Assembly (NCBI GenBank): GCA_902805585.1
Contig: CADCTO010000324.1
Location: 1-40,794 of the forward strand
Direction: 5' to 3'
Source: an uncultured Armatimonadota bacterium
GTDB lineage: Bacteria > Armatimonadota > Armatimonadia > Armatimonadales > Armatimonadaceae
DNA: 40,794 nucleotides
Shown: piece by piece, positions 31,751 through 40,436 of the stretch
How the letters are laid out: the number at the start of each line of letters is the position of its first letter
How positions within the stretch are numbered: the first letter of the stretch is position 1
Program-made: the position numbers and the translations under genes
Notes under the pieces: model-generated
What the model saw: only the letters and a program-made list of their open reading frames with translations
What the model was told of the DNA's origin: nothing
The model's database searches: none

Positions 31751-32767
31751 ATGGACATAAGGGATTTCGACCTTGAGCCGGATGAGCGCGTCTTCCGGAC
31801 GCGGGGGCCCGCGGCGTCGGGCGCCGCGCCGCGCATGATCGGGGGCGCGGCGCTGCTGGGACTGTCGGTAGTCGGCTTCGTGATCGCGTTGTACTCGCGC
31901 GTCGACCAGTTCACTCTGCATTTCATGACCACGATGCCGGCGCTGCTCGGGATCGGGGCTATCGTCGCCGCCCGGACCACGGCCCGCACGCCCCACGAGG
32001 TGGGCGTCGGCCCCGGGGGCGTGCGCGTGGCTTCGGACCGCGGCGCGCAAACGTTCGGGTGGGACCAGATCGCATGGTCCACGGTCGCGACGGCGCCGCT
32101 CACCAACCGGCGCCTGCTGACACTTTATGACACCGGGGGTCGCGCCCTCGTGGTGCTGAGCGACGCCCTCGACGACTTCGACGCCCTCATCGAGGCGGTC
32201 GTCACGCGCATCGCCGCCAAGGGCGACCCGACGACCGACCGGATACAGGCCGCCAAAGCGAAGCGGTCGGCCGTCTTCATGGCGCTCGGGGGCGTGGCGT
32301 TCCTGGCGCTGGCCGTCTCCGTCGCCTCGATGACCCGCAGCGACCTGCGCGCGGCCCGACTGCTGAAGGAGGCCGCCGTGCCGGGCCAGGCCCGGATCGA
32401 GCGGCGCTTCCTGGCCCCCAACGGCGTCACGCCCCGCCTGGAGTACCGCATCACCACCCCCGAGGGCCGTTCCGCCACCCGCAACGCCGAGGTTGTGCGT
32501 CCGGTCTGGGACGCGCTCGAAGGCGCCCAAACCGTTCCCGTCCTGTACGTGCCCGGGGAGCCGTCAATCAGCCGGCTGGCCATCGGGGAGGCCGAGGACC
32601 GCGACGCGTTCAAGAATCCGGTGATCGGCTACGGGCTGCCCGCCATCGTCGCCCTCATGAGCATCCTGTTTCTGGTCGCCTCGGCCCTGATGTGGCGCGG
32701 CCTGGACATCGACCTCGACTCGAAGACCGGCCGCCTCTCCATCAAGAAGTTCGGGACCGGCCGCTGA
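31751..32767 (+). CDS. Membrane protein with DUF3592-like extracytoplasmic part
   Basis: The protein has 338 residues, and GGAGGT lies six bases before the ATG. It has four predicted membrane helices: about 29-48 and 58-75 as a hairpin, then about 176-195 and 295-315. Between helices 2 and 3 is a PH-like soluble stretch (GVRVASDRGAQTFGWDQIAWSTV, in parts, about 95-165), similar to bacterial PH domains of membrane proteins. Between helices 3 and 4 is a beta-rich region with VPGQARIERRFL and a VPVLYVPGEPSISRL block, like DUF3592 proteins. The function is unknown. It is not linked to the next gene by overlap (21-base gap). Confidence 0.8.
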   Translation: MDIRDFDLEPDERVFRTRGPAASGAAPRMIGGAALLGLSVVGFVIALYSRVDQFTLHFMTTMPALLGIGAIVAARTTARTPHEVGVGPGGVRVASDRGAQTFGWDQIAWSTVATAPLTNRRLLTLYDTGGRALVVLSDALDDFDALIEAVVTRIAAKGDPTTDRIQAAKAKRSAVFMALGGVAFLALAVSVASMTRSDLRAARLLKEAAVPGQARIERRFLAPNGVTPRLEYRITTPEGRSATRNAEVVRPVWDALEGAQTVPVLYVPGEPSISRLAIGEAEDRDAFKNPVIGYGLPAIVALMSILFLVASALMWRGLDIDLDSKTGRLSIKKFGTGR

Positions 32768-32788
32768 GCAGGGTGCGACGACTTGACC

Positions 32789-33589
32789 ATGCCGACACTG
32801 CTGCTCCCGCCGCGATACATCCCCGATTCGGTGGCGCTCTGGCGCGCGGCGGTGGAGGCGGGTTGGGGCGTGGAACGCCTTCCCGGATGGACGCCGCCGC
32901 CGTCATCGGGCGATCTCGAACCGGTGCTGTACGGCGACCCGCTGTGGGCCGGGGTCATCGCCGAAGCGCTGTCACTCGCGCTGCTGGAGCCGCCGCTCGA
33001 CTGGCTCGTGCGGCTGCCCGCTCCGTACCGTAAGCGGGAGGTCCATGTCACATCGCTGCGGGCGGCCCGGCAAGTGACCGAGCCCTCCTTTATCAAACCG
33101 GCGGACGACAAGTCGTTCCCCGCGCAGGTCTATGCGTCCGGCGCGGCGCTGCCCGCCGATCTGGAACTGCCGGAAGTGATGCCGGTCCTCGTTTCCGAGC
33201 CGGTCTCGTGGGAGGCGGAGTTCCGGTGTTTCGTGCTCGATAGACAGGTGACGACGCTTTCACCCTACCTACGTGAAGGGGAGTTAGCGAAGGCGGAGGA
33301 TGACACCTGGCCCGCGACGCCGGAGGAGACGGCGGGGGCGCTCGCGTTCGCCGACAGCCTCCTAGGAGACTTGACGGTGAAAGCGCCGCCTGCGTTCGTC
33401 CTGGATGTCGGCGTGGTCGCGGGCACGGGGTGGGCGGTGGTCGAGGCGAACCCGGCCTGGGCATCCGGCATCTACGGCTGCGACCCGGCGGGCGTTTTGC
33501 CGGCGCTGCGCCGGGCCTGTGTCCCGCGCCTCCGGCTTACGAAGGAAGACGCCGCCTGGGTGGTGGATAGAACCCTAGAAGGGGCTTAA
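32789..33589 (+). CDS. ATP-grasp domain protein (DUF4343-like)
   Basis: The protein has 266 residues from ATG 32789 (an in-frame TTG two codons earlier is possible). It shows the ATP-grasp pattern: FIKPADDKSFPAQVY near 102 (Lys of the ATP site), a SEPVSWEAEFRCFVLDRQV strand-helix block near 135, and FVLDVGVVAGTGWAVVEANPAWASGIYGCDP (in parts) near 205-240, where Asp/Glu/Asn ligate magnesium. Such proteins join a carboxyl group to an amine using ATP; the substrate is unknown. The N-terminal 90 residues form a preATP-grasp-like domain beginning TLLLPPRYIPDSVALWRAA. It stands among genes of unknown function before the DUF4132 gene. Confidence 0.85.
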   Translation: MPTLLLPPRYIPDSVALWRAAVEAGWGVERLPGWTPPPSSGDLEPVLYGDPLWAGVIAEALSLALLEPPLDWLVRLPAPYRKREVHVTSLRAARQVTEPSFIKPADDKSFPAQVYASGAALPADLELPEVMPVLVSEPVSWEAEFRCFVLDRQVTTLSPYLREGELAKAEDDTWPATPEETAGALAFADSLLGDLTVKAPPAFVLDVGVVAGTGWAVVEANPAWASGIYGCDPAGVLPALRRACVPRLRLTKEDAAWVVDRTLEGA

Positions 33590-33625
33590 GTCCGCACGTA
33601 GACAACTTTCGGAACCGCTGCACAA

Positions 33626-34951
33626 ATGCTTCCTGTCGATTGTCCCCATCCCGATGCCGCCGAGACACGCCGCGTGTGTGTCCATCTGCTGGAGGCGCTG
33701 GCGCCCGACGGGGACGTGGAGTTCTACCAGCGGTTCACCGGCACGGGGCGGGAGTTCGAGCTGCGCTGCGCCGCCTGCCATGCGGGCGGTGGCGGCGCCG
33801 ACGTTCCCCTGCGCCGCCTCTGCGAACGCTGCTGCGCCCGGGTTCAGGAGGCGGGCGGCGTCTTCGGGGTGCTCGGCGTTGAAGGCCGCCCCGGCGTCCG
33901 CGAGCGTAGCCCGTCGCGCGTGCGGTTCGTTCACGAGCGCGTCGCGCTGCCGACGCCTGTCCCCGATCTGGCGACGACGCTTCAGCCGATAGGCGGTTCC
34001 CCGGCGTGCGCGTTCGTCGCGCTGACCAGGGCGGGAGGGTTCGTCCGTCTGGACGCGGACCGGGGCGTGGTGGAACCTTTGTGCCACCTTTCACCGGACG
34101 CACGGGTGGATCTGGACAAGCCCGTAGACCTGCACGTCTCGCCCGAGGGAGATCTTGCCGCCGTCGCGAATTCACACGGGCAGTTCGGGGCGGTCGTCCA
34201 TCTGACGACGGGCCGGCTGACGATGCGGCTCGCGCGCGACACTTATCACATCGCGCACTCAAGGTTCCCGCTCGCGTTCTTCCGGCGGGGTGACCGCACG
34301 TTGCTCGTACACGCGACGGCCTGGAACCGCCTGGACATCTCGGACGCGGACAACGGCCGACGGTTGACGGCACGCGAGTTCGTCGTCCGGCCGCCCCTCC
34401 GGCTTCCCGACCACTACCTCGACTATTTCCATGCCGGCCTGGCGGTCTCGCCGGACCGACGCTGGATCGCCGATAACGGCTGGGTGTGGCACCCGGTCGG
34501 CGTGGTCACGTCCTGGAGCCTGGCGGACTGGATCGGCGGGAACGTGTGGGAATCGGAGGATGGGCCATCCAAACACGCGCTGTGTCACCGCTCGTATTTC
34601 TGGGACGGCCCGCTGTGCTGGGTCGGCGACCGGACGCTGGCTGTGTGGGGCTACGGCACGGACGACGACTGGCTCTTGCCGGCCGTCCGGCTTTTCGACG
34701 TCGCTTCCGGCGAGGAGACTGGCTGGTTCCCCGGACCGGAAAAGGGTGAGATGCTGGCCGCCGCCGACGCCGGCACCCTGCTCTCCTTTTCCGGGGAGCA
34801 GGGCACGTCCGTCTGGGACGTCGCTACGGGCGACCGCCTGCTCCACGCCCTCGACTTCCGGCCCCACGCGTATCATCCCGGGGCGAAAAGGTTCGTGACC
34901 CTTTTCCCGGATGGTGTCCTTCAACGCAGTACCCTTTCAGCAATGCCATGA
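33626..34951 (+). CDS. Protein with N-terminal zinc ribbon and beta-propeller-like repeats
   Basis: The protein has 441 residues. Residues 48-69 carry CxxC-x14-CxxC (C48, C51, C66, C69), a zinc-ribbon-like pair, with further cysteines at 6, 18 and 70. From about residue 120 there are repeated strand-rich units with patterns such as DLHVSPEGDLAAVANSHG, GLAVSPDRRWIADNGWVW and VRLFDVASGEETGWF followed by TSVWDVATGDRLLHAL, as in WD40-like propellers. No signal peptide is present, so it is predicted to be cytoplasmic. Propellers usually serve as binding platforms. The ribosome-binding site is weak. The family is not recognised; it sits before the small acidic protein and DUF4132. Confidence 0.78.
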   Translation: MLPVDCPHPDAAETRRVCVHLLEALAPDGDVEFYQRFTGTGREFELRCAACHAGGGGADVPLRRLCERCCARVQEAGGVFGVLGVEGRPGVRERSPSRVRFVHERVALPTPVPDLATTLQPIGGSPACAFVALTRAGGFVRLDADRGVVEPLCHLSPDARVDLDKPVDLHVSPEGDLAAVANSHGQFGAVVHLTTGRLTMRLARDTYHIAHSRFPLAFFRRGDRTLLVHATAWNRLDISDADNGRRLTAREFVVRPPLRLPDHYLDYFHAGLAVSPDRRWIADNGWVWHPVGVVTSWSLADWIGGNVWESEDGPSKHALCHRSYFWDGPLCWVGDRTLAVWGYGTDDDWLLPAVRLFDVASGEETGWFPGPEKGEMLAAADAGTLLSFSGEQGTSVWDVATGDRLLHALDFRPHAYHPGAKRFVTLFPDGVLQRSTLSAMP

Positions 34952-34969
34952 CAGAGGAGTCTCATCACG

Positions 34970-35404
34970 ATGGAATCCACGATCACGATCGAGGGCAAGC
35001 AGTTCGGGCGCGGGCGGGTGCTGTTCCCTTCCTGGTCCATGCCGCTGCCGCCGGAGTCGGAGGAGGGCCGCCTGACGCTGCGCGACCTGATCGCGCGGGT
35101 CGTGCGCGAGGAAGTGGCGGCGTTTAATGATCGGCAGGAGGCGCGGCGGCTGGTGCGCGCCCTGACCGAGCGCGAGATCGCCGCGGGCGCCGAGCGGGGC
35201 AAGATCGACATGGGCGGGCGCGAGGAGGCACTGCAGGAGGCGGACGGGAGCGCCGCCGTGGATGCGGCGCTGCTCGCCTTTGAGGACGGCCTGTACTACG
35301 TGTTCGTAGACGACGAGCAGGCACAAGCGTTGGACGCCCCGGTGCGGCTGCGGGCCGACAGCCGGGTGACGTTCCTGCGGCTCGTCGCGCTGGCGGGGGG
35401 GTAA
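34970..35404 (+). CDS. Small conserved-looking protein preceding the DUF4132 gene
   Basis: The protein has 144 residues, with GAGGAG before its ATG. It starts TITIEGKQFGRGRVLFPSW and contains a charged helix TLRDLIARVVREEVAAFNDR, then EREIAAGAERGKIDMGGRE, and ends with AALLAFEDGLYYVFVDDEQ and VRLRADSRVTFLRLVALAGG. The pattern of strand-helix-helix-strand with a Gly-rich end suggests a compact domain. It ends eight bases before the DUF4132 ATG, so both are probably translated from one message and may form a complex. No catalytic motif is seen. I know of no assigned function. Confidence 0.82.
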   Translation: MESTITIEGKQFGRGRVLFPSWSMPLPPESEEGRLTLRDLIARVVREEVAAFNDRQEARRLVRALTEREIAAGAERGKIDMGGREEALQEADGSAAVDAALLAFEDGLYYVFVDDEQAQALDAPVRLRADSRVTFLRLVALAGG

Positions 35405-35412
35405 AAACGACA

Positions 35413-38400
35413 ATGCTGAACCCCGAACACGCCAAGAAGCGCCTGGAAGCGTTCGAGCACAAGGAGAAAGTGGGCCGCCGCCTGGACCGGAGCGCCGCGC
35501 TGCCGGCGGAGGCGCGCGCCGTCGTCTTCGCCCTGCTGGACCGCGACGCCCAGGGCAAGCCGTTCAGCGGCAAGATGGACTGGCAGGAGAAGCAGCGCCT
35601 TAAGAGCGAGAACTGCGCCCGCCTGGAGACGCTGGGCGATGCCGACCGGGTGGCGGTCTTCGAGACCTTCTTCCCCGGCATGGCGCCGCACGTCGAGCGT
35701 GCGTGGCAAGCAGGCAAGGGGCTGCCGTACCAGATCAGCTACCAGCGTAAAGCGTTCCGGGCCCCGAACGCGCCGGAGGCGAGCTTGGCGTCCCGGGTCG
35801 CGTGGCTGGAGGCGCTGGTAGGCGTCACCGCCGGCTACGACGAGCAGACCGTCGCGTGGTTCGCGCAGTGGACGCCCTACCTGGGGTATTACACCGACCC
35901 GCTCGCCCGCGTCCTCGCCGCCGCCATCGACGGGGGCGGGCCGGAAGGCCAGGAGGTGTTCGACATCCTGCTCCAGTCCGGGCGGGGCGAGCACGAGATC
36001 GGGGCGATGGGCCGGCACGTCACGCGCGGGCTGTTGCTGGCGTCACGGCCGGAGGGCTGGGAGTTTGTCGAAAAGATGCTGCTGGCCGCCCAGCGCCAGG
36101 AGGGGCTGCGGCAGGCGATCCTGGAGGCCATCGACGAGTCGCACCCCGAAGCGTTCCGGCGGATGCTGCGGCTCATCACGGAGCACGACCTGACCCGATT
36201 CTCGGCCACCATCCGCGCGCTCGACGTCTGGTTCGGCTTCGGCTGGGACGTGCAGGAGCCGAGCGTCAAGGAGGCCAACGCCGCCGTCGGACAGATCGCG
36301 ACGTTCCTGGACGACGCGGCGGCGCGGGGCGCCGCCATCGCGGGTGCCGACCCCCGGACGCGGTACCTGGCCCTGTGGGCGACGGCGTTCGAGGACGCCC
36401 CCGGGGCCATACCCCTCGCCGCCGCGCTGCTGCACGAGGCCGACCCGGAACTGCGGTTCGTCGGCGCGCACCTGCTGGCGCAGGTGGGTCTGCCCGAAGC
36501 CAAGGAAGCGTTGCGCTTCGCCCTCCAGGACGCCGACCTGCGCGTGGCCGCGCGGGCGTTCCAGGCGCTGAGCGCGACGGGGTATTACGGCCAGCGGCCC
36601 GAGGACACGGGCGACCTGTTCGAGCACCTGGAGCGGGCGCTGCCGCGCTTCCCGGCCAGGGCGCAGAAGCTAGGCCCGGTCGTGTGGCCCTGGATGACGG
36701 TGGACGCGCACCAGGAGAGCGTCGCCGATGCCCTCGTGCGCTGTCTGGGGGACCGCTCCCCGAAGCGGCTGATCCCGTACCGCAAGCAGATGAGCGTGTA
36801 CGGCCGGAGCCAGATCGCCGAGAAATTGGGGGCGCTGCCGGACGCGGACGCGGAGGTGCGGGACGCGCTGCTCGCGCTTGCCGGGGACGCGGCCGAGTGG
36901 GTGCGAGGGAAGGCGTTCGCGGCACTGGGAAAGGCCACTCTCGCCACGGATGAGGCGCCGCGACTCGAAGCGCTGCTTTCGCGCAAGTCGAACGACCTGC
37001 GGCGCGGCGTCCTCCAGCTCCTTCTGAAACAGCCCGCGGACGCGCCGCTGGCGAGCGCCGACCGGCTGCTGGGCGCCAAAAGCGCGCCCGAGCGGCAAGC
37101 CGGCCTGGAGATGCTGGCCGAGATGGTCAAGGCCGAGCGCGCGCCCGACGCCGCGCGCGCCCGCGCCCGCCGTTATCGCGAGGAGCGCCCGCAGGAGAGC
37201 GAGAGCGAGGCGGCCCTGCTCGACGCGCTGCTCGACGCCGAACGCGAGGTCCCGACGCTCGACAACGCGCTGGGACTGATGGACCCCGCCAACCGCACCA
37301 AGCCCGCCCCGCCGAAGATGCCCAAGAAGTGGCTGTTCTTCGAGGGTGAAAAGGCGTCGCTCACTTCCGACGCGGCCAAGGCCTGTATCCGCTCGCTGGA
37401 TGCTCTCGTCCACGAGCACCGGGAGACGCCGGTGCGGGTGCCGGCCGGGTACGGGCAAGAGGACACGGAAGAGGCGCTGCTGGGCAACCTGCGGTATAGC
37501 TGGCTGTTCCCCATGGTGAACCTGCAAGTCCCGCTGGAAGACGACATCGCCCGACTGCCCCTGCGCGACGTGTGGGAAGCGTGGTACCTGAATCGCCCCG
37601 CCGGTCTGCGCGACGCGGACGGGATGGAGTTGCTGCGCGCGGCGGCCGTGGAACGGGCGGGCGTTCCGAAGAAAGAACTGAAGTACGCCGACATCGTGGA
37701 GCGGCTCATCGGATGGCTGGTGCGGATGCACCCGCCGGCGGGCGCCGCGGACTTCCTGCTGGACGCGGTGGAGACGTCGTTCGCGCAGATCCCGGCGGAC
37801 CTGCTGGCCCGGAAGCCGCCCGAAGACCGTCCCTGGGATATGGGCTGGCGCAACGACGCCCACCGGATCGGGTACTTGTACCTGGCCCGCTCACACCGGC
37901 AGCAGCACAAGGATGCCTGGGAAAGCCAGCACCACGTCCGGCTGTGGGGTCTGCTGCGATGGATGGACGAGCCCGGCACCGGCGTGCCGCGCCTTCGCCC
38001 CGCCCTGGATGAGGTACTGACCGCCTTCGGAGCGGGCGGGGCCACCGTGGACGATCTGTACGACCAACTGCTCGGGCCGCGGGCGACGGGACATTACGGC
38101 AACTTCAACGACCTGCAGACTCTGAGCGGGCGCAAGGTGACGGGGCCGCTGGAGACGTATCCGGCGCTGCGCGACATCGTGGAACGGTGCCGCACGCGCA
38201 TCCTGGAAGTGGAACTGGAGCGCGGCGAGCTGCCCACGGCCGCGTCCAAGCCCGCCGCGGTCCTGCGCTGGGCCGGCGGGCTGGCGACGCTGGCGCGCCT
38301 GCTCCCGGCGCTGGGCGAGAAGACCGCCTTCACGCGCGGACGGAGCTGGCGCTACAGTAACGACGAAAGCCGCGCCGCCGTGTTCAGCCACCTGATCCGT

Positions 38401-40341
38401 GCGACCTTCCCCGGCCCGGACGACACGCCCGAAGCGTTCGCCCAGGCCATGCAGAAGGCGAAGGTCGGGCAGAAGCGGCTGATCGAGCTGGCCGTCTATG
38501 CGCCGCAGTGGGCGCGCCACGTGGAGCAGGCGCTGGGCTGGACCGAACTGGCCGAGGGCGTCTGGTGGCTGCACGCGCACACGAAGGACACCCAGTGGGA
38601 CGTGGAAGCCGATACGCGCGAGGCGTGGGCCGCGCAGGTGAGCGAGCGCACGCCGCTGACCGGGGAGAACCTGCTGGACGGCGCGGTGGACGTCGCCTGG
38701 TTCCACCGGGTCCACGCCGCGCTGGGTGACGAGCGGTGGGGCGCGCTGGACGAAGCCGCCCGGTATGCATCCGGCGGAGGCGGGCACAAGCGCGCGCAAC
38801 TCTTCGCGAGCGCGATGCTGGGACAGGAGAAAAAAGAGATCCTGGTCTCGCGGATCACCGAAAAGCGCCACCAGGACGCCGTGCGCGCCCTGGGCCTGTT
38901 GCCCCTGCCGGAAAACGACCACGCGCGCGATGCCGAAGTGCTGGCACGCTACCAGACCATCCAGGAGTTCGTGCGCTCGGGCCGCACGTTCGGCTCGCAG
39001 CGGCAGGCGTCGGAGAAGCTGGCGGCCGGCATCGCCCTGGAGAATCTGGCCCGCACGGCGGGCTTCCCCGACCCGGCCCGCCTGGAGTGGGCGATGGAGG
39101 CGCGCGAGATCGCCGACCTGGCCGACGGCCCGGTCACGGCGACGGTGGGCGACGTAAGCGTGACGCTCAGCATCAACCCCCTGGGCGAGCCGGACCTGGC
39201 GATCACGAAGAACGGCAAGGCGCTCAAAGCGATCCCGCCCGCCGTCAAGAAGGATCCGGCCGTGCAGACGCTCCAGGAGCGCCGGCAGGCCGCGAAGCGG
39301 CAGACCTCGCGGATGCGGCTGTCGCTGGAGTCGGCCATGAACCGCGGTGACGTGTTCCGGGCCGGCGAACTGCGGGACCTGTTCGCCCACCCGATCCTCG
39401 CGCCGATGCTCCGCAACCTGGTGTTCATCGGGGACTCCGACGGGAGCGTCGCGGGCTACCCCGTCGACGAGGGCCGGGCCCTTGAAGGTTACAACGGAAG
39501 CGCCGCGACGCCGCTTGCGGACGACACGCCGCTTCGGATCGCACACCCGCACGACCTGTTCGTGATGGGCGACTGGCACCACTGGCAGCGCGACTGCTTC
39601 CTGCGCGAGCGCGTGCAGCCGTTCAAGCAGGTGTTCCGCGAGCTGTACGTCCGGTCCGACCAGGAGACGACGGACGGCACGATGTCGCGCCGCTACGCAG
39701 GGCACCAGGTGAACCCGAAGCAGGCGCTCGCCCTTTTGGGGCGTCGCGGCTGGGTCAGCAACCCCGAGGAGGGCGACGTCCGGCGCGCCTTCCACGACGC
39801 CGGGCTGGTCGCCTGGCTCGGCGTCAACGGCGGTTACACCACGCCGCTGGAGGTGGAAGGCCTGACCATCGAGGACGTGCGCTTCACGCGGCGCGGCGAG
39901 TGGAAATCGCTCCCGCTGTCCGACATCCCGCCGCGCGTCTTTTCCGAGGTCATGCGCGACCTGGACCTCGTGGTGAGCGTCGCCCACCAGGGCGGCGTCG
40001 ACCCCGAAGCCAGCGCGTCGACGGTCGAGATGCGCGAGTCCGTTTTGCGGGAAACGTCGCGGCTGCTTAAGCTCGACAACGTCCGCTTCCAGGGCTCGCA
40101 CGCCCTGATCGACGGTAAGCTCGGGACCTACTCGGTCCACCTGGGCAGCGCCGTCGTGCACCGGCAGCCCGGCGGCCACCTGTGCATCGTGCCCGTCCAC
40201 TCCCAGCACCGGGGCCGCCTGTTCCTGCCGTTCGTGGACGACGACCCGCGCACGGCCGAGGTCGTCTCCAAGGTGCTGCTGCTCTCCAAGGACACCGAGA
40301 TCAAGGACCCCACGATCCTGGAGCAGATACTGGCCCGGTAG
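35413..40341 (+). CDS. Giant DUF4132 (MolR/YehI-like) protein
   Basis: The protein has 1642 residues in one uninterrupted frame. The N-terminal two thirds are alpha-helical with HEAT-like repeats, for example DPELRFVGAHLLAQVGLPEAK (in parts, near 340-360) and AEWVRGKAFAALGKATL near 495. The DUF4132 core lies near residues 1250-1450, with RIAHPHDLFVMGDWHHWQRD near 1377 and QPFKQVFRELYV near 1402. A conserved C-terminal domain with VLRETSRLLKLDNVRFQGSHA (split, near 1545) ends the protein. No WGR domain, P-loop or signal peptide is seen. E. coli YehI (MolR) is a relative found in a cluster with a MoxR ATPase and vWA protein; no such partners are visible here. The function is unknown; a large scaffold is the likeliest idea. 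Confidence 0.9.
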   Translation: MLNPEHAKKRLEAFEHKEKVGRRLDRSAALPAEARAVVFALLDRDAQGKPFSGKMDWQEKQRLKSENCARLETLGDADRVAVFETFFPGMAPHVERAWQAGKGLPYQISYQRKAFRAPNAPEASLASRVAWLEALVGVTAGYDEQTVAWFAQWTPYLGYYTDPLARVLAAAIDGGGPEGQEVFDILLQSGRGEHEIGAMGRHVTRGLLLASRPEGWEFVEKMLLAAQRQEGLRQAILEAIDESHPEAFRRMLRLITEHDLTRFSATIRALDVWFGFGWDVQEPSVKEANAAVGQIATFLDDAAARGAAIAGADPRTRYLALWATAFEDAPGAIPLAAALLHEADPELRFVGAHLLAQVGLPEAKEALRFALQDADLRVAARAFQALSATGYYGQRPEDTGDLFEHLERALPRFPARAQKLGPVVWPWMTVDAHQESVADALVRCLGDRSPKRLIPYRKQMSVYGRSQIAEKLGALPDADAEVRDALLALAGDAAEWVRGKAFAALGKATLATDEAPRLEALLSRKSNDLRRGVLQLLLKQPADAPLASADRLLGAKSAPERQAGLEMLAEMVKAERAPDAARARARRYREERPQESESEAALLDALLDAEREVPTLDNALGLMDPANRTKPAPPKMPKKWLFFEGEKASLTSDAAKACIRSLDALVHEHRETPVRVPAGYGQEDTEEALLGNLRYSWLFPMVNLQVPLEDDIARLPLRDVWEAWYLNRPAGLRDADGMELLRAAAVERAGVPKKELKYADIVERLIGWLVRMHPPAGAADFLLDAVETSFAQIPADLLARKPPEDRPWDMGWRNDAHRIGYLYLARSHRQQHKDAWESQHHVRLWGLLRWMDEPGTGVPRLRPALDEVLTAFGAGGATVDDLYDQLLGPRATGHYGNFNDLQTLSGRKVTGPLETYPALRDIVERCRTRILEVELERGELPTAASKPAAVLRWAGGLATLARLLPALGEKTAFTRGRSWRYSNDESRAAVFSHLIRATFPGPDDTPEAFAQAMQKAKVGQKRLIELAVYAPQWARHVEQALGWTELAEGVWWLHAHTKDTQWDVEADTREAWAAQVSERTPLTGENLLDGAVDVAWFHRVHAALGDERWGALDEAARYASGGGGHKRAQLFASAMLGQEKKEILVSRITEKRHQDAVRALGLLPLPENDHARDAEVLARYQTIQEFVRSGRTFGSQRQASEKLAAGIALENLARTAGFPDPARLEWAMEAREIADLADGPVTATVGDVSVTLSINPLGEPDLAITKNGKALKAIPPAVKKDPAVQTLQERRQAAKRQTSRMRLSLESAMNRGDVFRAGELRDLFAHPILAPMLRNLVFIGDSDGSVAGYPVDEGRALEGYNGSAATPLADDTPLRIAHPHDLFVMGDWHHWQRDCFLRERVQPFKQVFRELYVRSDQETTDGTMSRRYAGHQVNPKQALALLGRRGWVSNPEEGDVRRAFHDAGLVAWLGVNGGYTTPLEVEGLTIEDVRFTRRGEWKSLPLSDIPPRVFSEVMRDLDLVVSVAHQGGVDPEASASTVEMRESVLRETSRLLKLDNVRFQGSHALIDGKLGTYSVHLGSAVVHRQPGGHLCIVPVHSQHRGRLFLPFVDDDPRTAEVVSKVLLLSKDTEIKDPTILEQILAR

Positions 40342-40352
40342 GCGGCCCCCCG

Positions 40353-40396
40353 ACCCCTCTCCCAACAAGCTCCGGCTGCGCCGGTGGGAGAGGGGT
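40353..40396. repeat. Hairpin after the DUF4132 gene
   Basis: A 12-base arm ACCCCTCTCCCA (40353-40364) is perfectly complementary to 40385-40396, with an inner small stem (CCGGC-TGC-GCCGG, 40372-40384) and an asymmetric bulge. No T run follows. It could still weaken read-through between the converging DUF4132 and antitoxin genes, and it resembles the other polypyrimidine hairpins in this window. Confidence 0.65.
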
Positions 40397-40436
40397 GCCT
40401 GCGACACCTTGTAGAGCGACTATCGTCGCTGAGCGG

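Noticed and set aside
37891-40407. Minus-strand open frame of 838 codons over the DUF4132 gene
   Set aside because: It mirrors the DUF4132 coding frame and has no recognisable motifs.
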